Source of the DNA: Novosphingobium resinovorum
Lineage (GTDB): Bacteria; Pseudomonadota; Alphaproteobacteria; Sphingomonadales; Sphingomonadaceae
Direction: 5' to 3'
Length of the DNA stretch: 64,000 bases
NCBI RefSeq assembly: GCF_001742225.1
Contig: NZ_CP017076.1
Location: 682,001-746,000, forward strand
Shown: one piece after another, positions 56,445-64,000 of the stretch
How positions within the stretch are numbered: position 1 is the first letter of the stretch
How the letters are laid out: the number at the start of each line of letters is the position of its first letter
Notes under the pieces: model-generated
Told to the model about the DNA's origin: nothing
What the model saw: only the letters and a program-made list of their open reading frames with translations
Databases searched by the model: none
Program-made: the position numbers and the translations under genes

Positions 56445-56576
56445 ATCCTCCCTGTCGCGCAGCGATGGGGAGGTGGCGCCGACGAAGTCGGTGACGGAGG
56501 GGGCTGTCTGCCCTTACCCCTCCACCACCCGCTGCGCGGGCGGTCCCCCTCCCCATCGCTTCGCGACAGGGAGGAT
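56445..56576. repeat. 132-base palindromic intergenic element with 32-base inverted ends
   Basis: Ends 56445-56476 and 56545-56576 are inverted repeats matching at 30 of 32 positions (ATCCTCCCTGTCGCG at one end, its complement at the other). The middle has CCGACGAAGTCGG and CCCGCTGCGCGGG sub-hairpins. It encodes nothing credible. It looks like a non-autonomous palindromic mobile repeat, inserted between the coq9 stop and the feoA upstream region. Confidence 0.8.
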
Positions 56577-56583
56577 GCCACGG

Positions 56584-57246
56584 TCAGCGCGCCGGGTAGC
56601 GCATCCGGCCGAGCAGGCGGGTCATGCTGAAACGCTCGTCAGGCTTGCGCAGCAGCTGCGACTTGGCCTTCTCGAAGCGCATGATCCCGGCGATGCGGCG
56701 GTCGAGGAAGGCGCGCGTCTCGGCCTTGTCCTCGCTGGTGTCACGCGCGAAGGCATGGAGCGTGGCCGCATAGATGCCGCCCAGGATCGCGCGCTTGGTG
56801 TAATGGTTGTAGTCGGTCGCGGTATCGCCCGCGAGCCGCCACATGGCATCGGCGCTGCGCCAGCCCAGCCGCGTCGAAGCGGCGATGTTCTGCGGCATCG
56901 CCATGATCGTCAGCGCCCGCAGTAGCGCTTCCTCGCGCCCCGCCACGGCCTCCAGCCGCGCCCAGACGAGGCGGCGGATACGCTCGCGGATCGAAAGGTT
57001 CGACAACGCGCCCCCTCCGACCGAGGCCGTCATCGTCGCATCGACATGCCCGATCCACGCCGAGATCATCGCCATCGCCCCGTCGCGGAAGGCATAAGCC
57101 GCCAGCGCGGGATCGACACCGGCCGACGCGGCAGCCGAGGCGACCGCGTCTGCAGTCCAGCCGTCGAACACGGCGGCATCGGCCACCAGCGGAGCCAGTT
57201 GCAGGCGCAGTTCGTCGAGCGAGGCGGCTTCTTGCGTCATTTCCAA
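56584..57246 (-). CDS. COQ9-family protein (ubiquinone biosynthesis accessory)
   Basis: 220 residues, mostly helical with TetR-like fold. FDGWTADAVASAAASAGVDP at the start, RIRRLVWARLEAV, LGWRSADAMWRLAGDTATDY and NHYTKRAILGGIYAATLHAF match the COQ9 core. These proteins bind lipid or quinone intermediates and assist COQ7-type hydroxylation. It starts just before the ankyrin gene's end (5-base gap), on the same strand. Confidence 0.92.
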   Translation of the reverse strand: MEMTQEAASLDELRLQLAPLVADAAVFDGWTADAVASAAASAGVDPALAAYAFRDGAMAMISAWIGHVDATMTASVGGGALSNLSIRERIRRLVWARLEAVAGREEALLRALTIMAMPQNIAASTRLGWRSADAMWRLAGDTATDYNHYTKRAILGGIYAATLHAFARDTSEDKAETRAFLDRRIAGIMRFEKAKSQLLRKPDERFSMTRLLGRMRYPAR

Positions 57247-57251
57247 CGTCC

Positions 57252-57884
57252 TCAGAAGGTCGGGCCGTATACCGGTTTGGCGGTCTTCGCGCCCTTCTTG
57301 CCGTAGGTCTCGATGACCGACATCAGCTGCGCGCTGCCGCCTTCGATCTTGGCATAGTCCCGCGCGCTGCGGCCCGAATTGTCGGAGCGGTCGGGATTGG
57401 CACCCGCTTCGAGCAGCGCCTTGGTCAGTTGCAGGTCCTTGCGGTGGACAGCGAAGATCAGCGGCGTCTCGCCCGCGTCGTTCGAGGTGTCAGGGCTGGC
57501 CTTCTGATCAAGCAAAAGCTGCGCGCCCTCGCGCCAGCCGAGGTTCACCGCCAGTTCCAGTGCGCTGCGCCCGCGATCGTCGGTGGCATTGACGTTGGCG
57601 CCCTTGGCGATGAGGTAGCTGAGCCATGTCAGGTCGCGGCGCGCGGTGACGATGTGCAGCGCGCCCTCGCCGGTGGTGACGTCCTTGGCGTTGATGATCT
57701 GGGAGGACTTCATGATCGCCTCCTCGACCTTGTCGCCTTCCTTCTTCTTCACCGCTTCGAGGAACTTGTACCCTTCCGAGAAGTCGGCGCGGGCGGGCGA
57801 GGTCATCAGCAGGCTCATCGCGAACACGGGAACAGCCACCTTGAGGACCATGCGAGAAAGGCCCACAACGCGGCGTATCGTCAT
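57252..57884 (-). CDS. Exported ankyrin-repeat protein
   Basis: 210 residues from ATG 57884. A signal peptide (VLKVAVPVFAMSLLMTSPARA) is followed by about four ankyrin repeats: GEGALHIVTARRDLTWLSYL, DDRGRSALELAVNLGWREGA, DAGETPLIFAVHRKDLQLTK and DNSGRSARDYAKIEGGSAQL. It is a probable periplasmic protein-interaction scaffold. It is divergent from the SCO gene and precedes coq9 by 5 bases in a likely operon. Confidence 0.9.
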   Translation of the reverse strand: MTIRRVVGLSRMVLKVAVPVFAMSLLMTSPARADFSEGYKFLEAVKKKEGDKVEEAIMKSSQIINAKDVTTGEGALHIVTARRDLTWLSYLIAKGANVNATDDRGRSALELAVNLGWREGAQLLLDQKASPDTSNDAGETPLIFAVHRKDLQLTKALLEAGANPDRSDNSGRSARDYAKIEGGSAQLMSVIETYGKKGAKTAKPVYGPTF

Positions 57885-57968
57885 CTTCAGCACTTCTAAC
57901 GTCCTTCCACCACAGGTCTTTACGCGCGCCCCGCCATCCGCGCCTTGCATGGAGGCGTCTAGCAGGTC

Positions 57969-58586
57969 ATGAGCGTGGGCGCCATGACATACCTTGCACG
58001 TCGTCTCGCTCCCCTTGCACTCGTATTGCTGGCGGGGCTGCCGCTTTCCGCCTGCTCAAAGCAGCCTGCGGTCAAGCGTCCGCCGCTCGAAGGCGCGGCC
58101 ATCGGCGGGCCGTTCACGCTCGTGGACAAGGACAACAAGCCGGTCACCTGGGACAGCTTCAAGGGCCGCTGGCGAATCGTCTACTTCGGCTACACCTTCT
58201 GCCCCGACGTCTGCCCGCTCGACATGCAGGAAACGATGCGCGGCTTCGCCGAATTTGCGAAGCGCGAACCGGCCAAGGCGGCGAAAGTGCAGCCGATCTT
58301 CATCACCGTCGATCCGCAGCGCGACACGCCCGAGATCGTCGGCCAGTGGACCTCGGCGTTCGGCCCCAGGCTGCTCGGCCTCACCGGCACCCCGCAGCAG
58401 ATCGAAAGTGCTGCCAAGGCCTTCGCGATCTACTACAAGAAGGGCTCCGACACGCCCGGCGGCTACCTGATGGATCACGTTCGCATCACCTACCTGTTCG
58501 ACCCCGATGGCAAGCCGATTGCCATGCTGCCCTCCGACCAGGGCCGCAAGGCGGTCGAGGCCGAGCTTGAAAAGTGGGTGAAGTGA
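57969..58586 (+). CDS. SCO1/SenC-family lipoprotein
   Basis: 205 residues. The lipobox is PLSAC (Cys29). A thioredoxin fold carries the copper-binding pair in [11 protein letters not shown] (Cys78, Cys82) and the third ligand His in [32 protein letters not shown] is typical. It delivers copper to, or maintains thiols of, cytochrome oxidase CuA. ATG 57969 chosen; 57984 possible. The stop overlaps the YcgN gene start. Confidence 0.94.
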   Translation: MSVGAMTYLARRLAPLALVLLAGLPLSACSKQPAVKRPPLEGAAIGGPFTLVDKDNKPVTWDSFKGRWRIVYFGYTFCPDVCPLDMQETMRGFAEFAKREPAKAAKVQPIFITVDPQRDTPEIVGQWTSAFGPRLLGLTGTPQQIESAAKAFAIYYKKGSDTPGGYLMDHVRITYLFDPDGKPIAMLPSDQGRKAVEAELEKWVK

Positions 58587-59092
58587 GCGGCCAGAAGCCC
58601 TTCTGGGAACTGCCCCTCGACCGCCTGACCCGCGATGAGTGGGAGGCCCTGTGCGACGGCTGCGGCCAATGCTGCCTGCACAAGGTCGAGGACGATGACA
58701 CCGGCGAGATTTACCACACCAATGTCGCCTGCAAGCTGCTCAACCTCAAGACCGCGCAGTGCAGCGACTATGCCAACCGCCGCAGCTTCGTGCCCGACTG
58801 CCTGAAGCTGACGCCCGAGAGCGCGGGCCGCTACGCATGGCTACCGCCGAGCTGCGCCTACCGCCTGCGTGCCGACGGCGACCCGCTGCCCGAATGGCAC
58901 TACCTCGTCAGCGGCAGCCGGGACACGGTGCACGAGGCGGGCATCTCGGTCGCGGGCAAGGTGATCTCGGAGACGGTGGCCGGGCCGCTCGAACAGCACA
59001 TCGTCTGGCCCTACGGCGACGAGGATGAGGAGGAGTGGGAGGTCGAGGACGGCAGCGCGCCGTGGGACGTCCTGCCGGAGCAAAAGCGCTGA
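58574..59092 (+). CDS. YcgN-family cysteine cluster protein
   Basis: 172 residues. Cysteine-rich motif [20 protein letters not shown] near residue 30, then [17 protein letters not shown] and DCLKLTPES, match the YcgN/UPF0260 family (putative metal cluster, function unknown). The GTG at 58574 overlaps the SCO stop by 13 bases. GTG 58583 is an equal alternative. The DUF45 peptidase follows after 5 bases. Confidence 0.93.
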   Translation: MGEVSGQKPFWELPLDRLTRDEWEALCDGCGQCCLHKVEDDDTGEIYHTNVACKLLNLKTAQCSDYANRRSFVPDCLKLTPESAGRYAWLPPSCAYRLRADGDPLPEWHYLVSGSRDTVHEAGISVAGKVISETVAGPLEQHIVWPYGDEDEEEWEVEDGSAPWDVLPEQKR

Positions 59093-59097
59093 ATGCG

Positions 59098-59823
59098 ATG
59101 CTCGACTGGCTGAGGCGCGATCCGCGCGAAGAGCTGGTCGTCGAGGTCGGCGACCGCGCCCTTCCCGTGGTGGTCCGCCACCTCGACCGCGCCCGCCGGA
59201 TGACCATGCGCCTTGCGCCCGACGGCAGCGAGGTGCGCATCTCCGTCCCCCGCTGGACCCGCACGGCCGAGGCGGTCGCTTTCGCCCAAAGCCGCCGCGA
59301 CTGGCTGGCGAAGCAGCTCGCCGCCCTCCCCGCCGCCGCGCCGATGGCGGACGGAACAACGATCACCTTCCGGGGCGACGCCCTCGCCGTGGTCCACGAC
59401 ATCACCGCGCCGCGACGCCCGGTCGTCGACGACGGCGAACTGCGCCTCGGCGGCCCTGCCGATTCGCTTGCCCCGCGCGTCCTGCGCTGGCTGCAGACGG
59501 AGGCGAAGGACCTCCTCGCCGCCGACCTCGCCGAATATTGCGAGCGCGCCGCCCAGCCCTGCCCCGCCCTCGGCCTGTCGAGCGCGCGGCGGCGCTGGGG
59601 TTCCTGCGCGCATGACGGGACGATCCGGATCAACTGGCGGCTCATCATGGCGCCCGATCCGGTGCGCCGCTCGGTGGTCGCACACGAGGTTGCCCACCTC
59701 GTCCACTTCGATCACTCGCCCGCGTTCCATCATGTCCTCAAGACGATCTTCGAGGGGTCGATTCATGAGGCCAATCGATGGCTGAAGGCGCATGGCCGGT
59801 CGCTCTATGTGCCGTTTGGGTAG
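59098..59823 (+). CDS. DUF45/YgjP-type zinc metallopeptidase
   Basis: 241 residues from ATG 59098. An N-terminal YgjP region ([33 protein letters not shown]) is followed by [20 protein letters not shown] and the zinc motif [20 protein letters not shown], with HExxH and a downstream Glu/His ligand. It is probably cytoplasmic; the family is linked to SprT/WLM peptidases. It is the third gene of the SCO-YcgN-peptidase run. Confidence 0.9.
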   Translation: MLDWLRRDPREELVVEVGDRALPVVVRHLDRARRMTMRLAPDGSEVRISVPRWTRTAEAVAFAQSRRDWLAKQLAALPAAAPMADGTTITFRGDALAVVHDITAPRRPVVDDGELRLGGPADSLAPRVLRWLQTEAKDLLAADLAEYCERAAQPCPALGLSSARRRWGSCAHDGTIRINWRLIMAPDPVRRSVVAHEVAHLVHFDHSPAFHHVLKTIFEGSIHEANRWLKAHGRSLYVPFG

Positions 59824-59846
59824 CGTTGGGTGCCGTTAGGGCCTAC

Positions 59847-60341
59847 ATGAGTGCCATGTTGAAGCGCAGTGGAATCTGGAAAGACGCAAACCCGACCGGG
59901 ATGGTCGCGGATTTCAAGCTGGTCTGGAAGCAGGCCGGACACAACCGCTGGCGCATCGCAGCGGTGTCGGCCGCCTGCACTTTCGGCGTTTTCTATCTGA
60001 TGTTTACGCAGGAAGGCAGCGCCCCGCACCCGCCGCCGAAGGTCACCTGGATCTCCGTCCTCAAGGAACACCGCACCGACGCCGAGATCGAGGCGGAGAA
60101 CCTCGCCAACCAGAAGGCCAAAGAAGCCTACGCCCGCGAAATAGCGCGCCGCGACAAGGACGTACGCGAACTCTACAAGACGATCGGCCGCTATTCCGGC
60201 ATGGACGTCGACAAGATCGCGCGCGAAGCCGACGCCGAGGAAGCCGCCAAGGCCAAGGCCGATCGCGAGCGGATCGAACAGAATCTGAAGGCAGGCGGCA
60301 TCGCCAACCCCAAGCTGGCACCGGACGCCGCCCAGCAGTGA
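59847..60341 (+). CDS. Single-helix membrane protein with coiled-coil tail
   Basis: 164 residues from ATG 59847 (AGGG about 5 bases upstream); ATG 59856 also possible. One membrane segment ([19 protein letters not shown]) near residue 45 is followed by a charged alpha-helical stretch ([40 protein letters not shown]). No named family recognised, though comparable proteins sit before ribD in sphingomonads as I recall. The stop overlaps ribD by 4 bases, so it is co-translated with riboflavin genes. Confidence 0.8.
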   Translation: MSAMLKRSGIWKDANPTGMVADFKLVWKQAGHNRWRIAAVSAACTFGVFYLMFTQEGSAPHPPPKVTWISVLKEHRTDAEIEAENLANQKAKEAYAREIARRDKDVRELYKTIGRYSGMDVDKIAREADAEEAAKAKADRERIEQNLKAGGIANPKLAPDAAQQ

Positions 60342-61327
60342 ACGACAGGGGGGGGAGCGAAGACGCGCGCTGGCTCGCCGCCGCCGCGGCCCTCGCCGCG
60401 CGCGCCCGTCCGCTCAGCAGGCCGAATCCGGGCGTCGGCGCGATCATCGTGAAGGCCGGCCGCGTGATCGCGCGCGGCTGGACGCAAGCCGGCGGCCGCC
60501 CTCACGCCGAAGCGATGGCGCTCGCCGCCGCCGGAGAGGCCGCGCGCGGGGGCACCATCTACGTCACCCTCGAACCCTGCGCCCACAAGTCGGAGCGCGG
60601 CCCGGCATGCGCCGACCTCGTCTCGCAGTCCGGCCTCGCCCGCGTGGTGATCGGCTGCATGGACCCCGACCCGCGCACCTCGGGCGCCGGGATCGGCCGC
60701 ATCCGCGCCGCCGGAATCGCGGCCGAATACCTGCCTTCGACGGCCTGCGAGCAGAGCCTTTCCGGCTATCTCACCACCAAGCGCCTCGGTCGCCCCGAGG
60801 TGACGCTCAAGCTCGCCCTGTCGCTCGACGGCTGCATCGCACTGGCGAGCGGCGAAAGCCAGTGGATCACCGGCGCCCAAGCCCGCGCCCACACCCACGC
60901 CATGCGCGCCCGCGCCGATGCGATTCTCGTCGGCGGCGGCACATTGCGGGCCGACACCCCCCGCCTCGACGTGCGCCTGCCGGGATTGGAGGACCGCAGC
61001 CCGCAACGCTGGGTGCTGACACGCGGCTCCGCTCCCGAAGGCTGGCATACGCTGCCCTCACCCGAGGCCATCGCCGGGATGGAAGGCGTCTTGCACCTCT
61101 TCGTCGAGGGCGGCGCCCATGCCGCGACGGCTTTCCTCGCGGCGGGGCTCGTCGATCGCCTGCTGATCTACCGCGCACCGGTGCTGCTTGGCGGCAGGCC
61201 GGGCCTTGGCGACTTCGGCCTGTCCTCGCTGGCGCAGGCCCATGGCCGCTGGCGGATGATCGAGCGGCGGCAGCTTGGCAGCGACACGCTCGAAGTCTAC
61301 GACGCGCGAAATTCTCACGAAGGCTAG
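60338..61327 (+). CDS. ribD: RibD bifunctional deaminase/reductase of riboflavin synthesis
   Basis: 329 residues from GTG 60338. The deaminase domain has [34 protein letters not shown] (His and Glu) and [18 protein letters not shown] (two zinc Cys). The reductase domain starts at about residue 147: [39 protein letters not shown] and [14 protein letters not shown]. It converts the GTP cyclohydrolase II product to the ribityl intermediate. An 8-G run lies in codons 4-6, a possible slippage site. ribE begins 3 bases after the stop. Confidence 0.96.
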   Translation: MNDRGGSEDARWLAAAAALAARARPLSRPNPGVGAIIVKAGRVIARGWTQAGGRPHAEAMALAAAGEAARGGTIYVTLEPCAHKSERGPACADLVSQSGLARVVIGCMDPDPRTSGAGIGRIRAAGIAAEYLPSTACEQSLSGYLTTKRLGRPEVTLKLALSLDGCIALASGESQWITGAQARAHTHAMRARADAILVGGGTLRADTPRLDVRLPGLEDRSPQRWVLTRGSAPEGWHTLPSPEAIAGMEGVLHLFVEGGAHAATAFLAAGLVDRLLIYRAPVLLGGRPGLGDFGLSSLAQAHGRWRMIERRQLGSDTLEVYDARNSHEG

Positions 61328-61330
61328 CTC

Positions 61331-61948
61331 ATGTTCACCGGAATCGTCACTGCCGTCGGCACCATCCGCGAAGCCCGCAAGACCGGCGACCTGCGCGCCG
61401 TCATCGCCTGCCCCTTTGATCCGGCGGGCATCGCCATGGGCGCCTCGATCGCCTGCTCGGGCGTGTGCCTGACCGTGGTGGACAAGGGCGGCGTGGCCGG
61501 TGACGCCTGGTTCGCGGTGGACATCTCGGCCGAATCCGTGGCCCGCACCGTCTCCGACCGCTGGCAGGAAGGCCGCCACCTGAACCTTGAGCCGGCACTG
61601 AAGCTGGGTGACGAACTGGGCGGTCACATCGTCACCGGCCACGTCGATGGCGTCGGCACCGTGGTCAGCATCGAGCCGGTCGGCGATTCGCGCCGCTTCG
61701 TCATCGCCGCCCCCAGGGAACTGGCCCCTTACCTCGCCCCCAAGGGTTCGATCACCGTCGATGGCATCTCCCTCACCGTCAACGAAGTGAGCGACGAGCC
61801 GGACGGCACCTGCCACTTCGCCCTGAACATCATCCCCCACACTGCGGAAGTGACCACCATCGGCGCGATGCACGCAGGCGACGGCGTCAATCTGGAGATC
61901 GACGTGCTGGCCCGCTATCTCCAGCGCATGCAGTCGCTGCGGAGCTGA
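61331..61948 (+). CDS. ribE: Riboflavin synthase alpha chain
   Basis: 205 residues with two lumazine-binding repeats: MFTGIVTAVGTIREARKTGD to about 95 (IACSGVCLTVVDKG), and LGGHIVTGHVDGVGTVVSIE to about 190 (VDGISLTVNEVS). It forms riboflavin from two 6,7-dimethyl-8-ribityllumazines. It is coupled to ribD by a 3-base gap. A hairpin follows the stop. Confidence 0.96.
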   Translation: MFTGIVTAVGTIREARKTGDLRAVIACPFDPAGIAMGASIACSGVCLTVVDKGGVAGDAWFAVDISAESVARTVSDRWQEGRHLNLEPALKLGDELGGHIVTGHVDGVGTVVSIEPVGDSRRFVIAAPRELAPYLAPKGSITVDGISLTVNEVSDEPDGTCHFALNIIPHTAEVTTIGAMHAGDGVNLEIDVLARYLQRMQSLRS

Positions 61949-61965
61949 TCGGCCTGCGGGTCGCT

Positions 61966-61994
61966 GCAAAGTCACCGCGTGTCGGTGACTTTGC
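61966..61994 (+). terminator. Terminator after ribE
   Basis: A perfect 12-base stem GCAAAGTCACCG/CGGTGACTTTGC with loop CGTGT lies 17 bases after the ribE stop, followed by GTCTTTCTC. The T-run is imperfect, but position and stem strength support termination. Confidence 0.75.
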
Positions 61995-62063
61995 GTCTTT
62001 CTCCCGATGATCCGCCCCCCTGCCCCTAGGCTGGCGGCTACGGCATCATTTGGAGACTACGGC

Positions 62064-63416
62064 ATGCATGGAGCCGCGCCGCAAGGCGGCTTGCTTCGGA
62101 CCCGGACCAAGGCGCTCTACAGCTTTGGCAACGTCGGGAACCAGTTGTTCCGCGACGCGCCGATGATCCTCCTGCTTTACTACCTCACCAGCATCGTCGG
62201 TATCCCGCCGGCGATCGCGGGCGCGGCGATCTTCGTGCCCAAGGTCATCGTCGGCGCGCTCAGCGACTTCACCGTCGGCGTCGTTTCCGACCGCAACCTC
62301 CATCGCTTCGCGCGGCGAAACTGGCTGCTCGTCGGCGCGGTGCTGGCGCCCTTCGCGATGATCGCCACGTTCTTCGTGCCCAATGCCGCGATGAGCACGC
62401 AAGTCGGCTACGTCGTCGTCGCCTTCAGCTTCTACATGGTGACCTTCGCCAGCTTCTCCGTGCCGTTCCTTGCGCATTTCTCGGAAATCAGCAGCGATCC
62501 GCAGGAGCGTACGGTACTGATGGCGTGGAAGCACGCCTGGACCGGCGCGGGACTGCTGCTCGGCTCGGCGCTGGTGCCATGGCTCATCCACGAACTGGGT
62601 GCCGATCGCGGCGCCTACGTCACCGGCGCGGCGCTGTTGGGCGGGATCACCGCGATCAGCCTCGTCACCGCCTGGAACGCGGTGCGCAAGGTGCAGGTCG
62701 TCACGCCTCTCGAGCGCGACCTCTCGCTGCGCGGCCTGCTGGCCACGCTGACCTTCCGCCCATTCCGCGTCCTGTGCCTTTCCGCCGCCGCCATGACGGT
62801 GGCGGCAGGCACCTGCTCGGCGGCGATGGCGTTCTTCATCACCTACAACATGGGGCGGACCGACGCGCTGGTGCAGCTCGGCATCCTCGTCGCCATTGCG
62901 GGCTGCGTCGTCATGGCCGTCTCGCCGCTCTGGGTGGCGGCGGCGAAAGTGCTGGGCAAGCGCAACGCGTACCTCGTCGGCGCGCTCGGCCATGTGATCA
63001 CGCTGCTCGTCTGGTCCAATGCCGGCGCCGGGCCGATCTGGGTGACCTATGTGTGCTCGGGCTGCGTCGGGTTGTTCAACTCCGGGTGGGGCCTGATCGC
63101 GCTCTCGCTCCTCACCGACGCCATGGCACAGGCCCGCGCGGAGACCGGGCGCGATACCGCCGGCTCGTTCGCCGCGATCTGGTCGATCATCGAGAAGGCC
63201 GGAATCGCGCTCGGCGGCACGCTGATCGCGAGTTCGATCCTGGCGATCGGCGGCTTCGATTCAGCCGCCGCCAAGCGCGGCATCGCCCAGAGCGCTGAGG
63301 CCATCGACGCGATCCGCTACGCCTTCGGAATCGTCCCGGCCGCGCTGATGTGCATTGCCGCGCTGATCATCTGGCGCTGCGTCCCCGCACGCGGAGGCGC
63401 AGCGCTGGCACACTAG
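62064..63416 (+). CDS. GPH-type MFS transporter
   Basis: 450 residues from ATG 62064 (GGAG 8 bases upstream; the in-frame ATG 62007 lacks this). About twelve membrane helices begin KALYSFGNVGNQLFRDAPMI. The family loop IVGALSDFTVGVVSDRNLHR and FSEISSDPQERTVLMAWKHA are present. It belongs to the same broad group as the carrier at 41954 but is clearly different. The substrate is unknown. It converges on the Gfo/Idh/MocA gene with a 4-base overlap. Confidence 0.9.
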   Translation: MHGAAPQGGLLRTRTKALYSFGNVGNQLFRDAPMILLLYYLTSIVGIPPAIAGAAIFVPKVIVGALSDFTVGVVSDRNLHRFARRNWLLVGAVLAPFAMIATFFVPNAAMSTQVGYVVVAFSFYMVTFASFSVPFLAHFSEISSDPQERTVLMAWKHAWTGAGLLLGSALVPWLIHELGADRGAYVTGAALLGGITAISLVTAWNAVRKVQVVTPLERDLSLRGLLATLTFRPFRVLCLSAAAMTVAAGTCSAAMAFFITYNMGRTDALVQLGILVAIAGCVVMAVSPLWVAAAKVLGKRNAYLVGALGHVITLLVWSNAGAGPIWVTYVCSGCVGLFNSGWGLIALSLLTDAMAQARAETGRDTAGSFAAIWSIIEKAGIALGGTLIASSILAIGGFDSAAAKRGIAQSAEAIDAIRYAFGIVPAALMCIAALIIWRCVPARGGAALAH

Positions 63417-64000
63417 CTATCGTGCTGCGCCGCCGCCACGATCGCACGGTTGAGGCGGGTCTGGCGCAGGGCGGAGGGGTGCAGCACGCTGCGGTTCGGC
63501 AGCCCCCTCACCGCCAGAGCGAACTCGCGAACCTGCGTCGCGAAATAGTGCGTGATCCCGTCGTTGAAGAGCGCATCGTCATCCACCGGCGCCCGCTCGG
63601 GCATGACGACGGGCTCGTCGTCGATCCAGAGTTCATCGCCGTTCTCGACCCGCACGGTGGCGTTCTCGAAGTGCGCGACCTTGCGGTTCATCGTGCGCTT
63701 CTGGTTGTACGAAACGTGGATTGAGGCGAGCACGTCGTCAGGATAGCGCAGCAGGATCATCGCCTCGTCCTCTGCCGCCCAGTCGGGCTGGAAGCGCGCC
63801 GCCTCGACATGGATGCGCAGCGGATCGATCTCGCCGACGACGAGTTGCAGGAAATCGATCGCGTGCGGGGCGAACAGGGTAAGGACCAATCCTTCCTCGC
63901 GCGTGCGGGTCGCCCACCAGGGTGCCTGCGGGCCGTCCCAGAACACGCACATCGAGATGCTGACCGCCCGCAGACGGCCGAACCCGGCGCGGCGGTCCTG
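63413..64000 (-). CDS. Gfo/Idh/MocA-family oxidoreductase, C-terminal part (5' end outside window)
   Basis: 196 codons are visible; the frame stays open to the window edge, so the N-terminal NAD-binding domain is missing. The visible part is the alpha/beta C-terminal domain: TLFAPHAIDFLQLVVGEIDP, AMILLRYPDDVLASIHVSYN, FENATVRVENGDELWIDDEP and NDGITHYFATQVREFALAVR, as in sugar or inositol dehydrogenases of this family. With the MFS gene next door it may belong to a carbohydrate pathway beyond the window (inference). Confidence 0.85.
   Translation of the reverse strand, partial: QDRRAGFGRLRAVSISMCVFWDGPQAPWWATRTREEGLVLTLFAPHAIDFLQLVVGEIDPLRIHVEAARFQPDWAAEDEAMILLRYPDDVLASIHVSYNQKRTMNRKVAHFENATVRVENGDELWIDDEPVVMPERAPVDDDALFNDGITHYFATQVREFALAVRGLPNRSVLHPSALRQTRLNRAIVAAAQHDS

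Overview
The window is a GC-rich alphaproteobacterial sequence. Several traits point to a sphingomonad, most likely Novosphingobium-like (inference): many TonB-dependent receptors, a tad/cpa pilus locus with CpaB-CpaC-CpaE-CpaF order, GPH-type MFS carriers, COQ9, and short dispersed palindromes of a kind I associate with that group. Almost all of it is ordinary protein-coding DNA. I saw no tRNA, rRNA, CRISPR array, intact insertion sequence or prophage.

Layout. (1) 1-1145: 3' part of glgX. (2) 1172-15516: a complete tad pilus locus on the minus strand (cpaB, cpaC, cpaE/tadZ, cpaF/tadA, tadB, tadC, tadD, tadG, flp, tadE and a prepilin-peptidase-like gene whose catalytic positions look substituted). 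It is flanked by four two-component proteins: a receiver with a winged-helix output, a membrane kinase with an unrecognisable ATPase domain, a canonical soluble kinase and a stand-alone receiver. (3) 15654-26887: an accessory, surface-oriented stretch. It holds a collagen-like duplicated lipoprotein, an orphan ParB-like protein, a passenger-poor autotransporter barrel, a 2-oxoglutarate/Fe(II) oxygenase and a TpsB transporter without a TpsA. It also holds an EAL protein with a dead GGDEF, and a decayed TonB receptor plus tonB pair. (4) 27111-37176: potassium uptake, with kup (+) facing kdpEDCBAF (-). A second tiny membrane ORF precedes kdpF, and a REP-pair palindrome sits between kdpB and kdpC. 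(5) 37388-47585: a TonB receptor, two LysR regulators, a GPH carrier, two paralogous SsuD-like flavin monooxygenases and two paralogous secreted or anchored alpha/beta hydrolases. This looks like a catabolic regulon for an unknown substrate. (6) 47636-53263: small proteins, an MTA/SAH nucleosidase, and a receptor-TonB-DUF4198-EF-hand operon under a Fur-like palindrome. (7) 53434-56393: ssb and feoAB. (8) 56445-64000: a 132-bp palindromic repeat, coq9, ankyrin protein, SCO, YcgN, a DUF45-type metallopeptidase, a coiled-coil membrane protein, ribD-ribE, an MFS carrier and a partial Gfo/Idh/MocA oxidoreductase.

How genes work together. The tad genes overlap by 1-4 bases over most of their length and would form one long transcript reading from about 12.4 kb down to 2.2 kb. 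KdpD/KdpE should control the Kdp pump, while Kup gives constitutive uptake. The receptor-TonB-DUF4198 operon and feoAB each have an inverted repeat just upstream of the first gene, consistent with shared metal control (inference). The 37-47 kb cluster couples outer-membrane uptake, inner-membrane carriage, FMNH2-dependent oxygenation and hydrolysis, with one LysR regulator in each half.

No strikingly new system was proven. The best candidates for a second look are the mirrored monooxygenase/hydrolase regulon, the tad locus with a substituted prepilin peptidase and a P-loop-less TadZ, the TpsB/oxygenase/barrel group, and the collagen-like lipoprotein. Start codons were chosen from visible Shine-Dalgarno sequences where possible. 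Function calls rest on motif recognition only.
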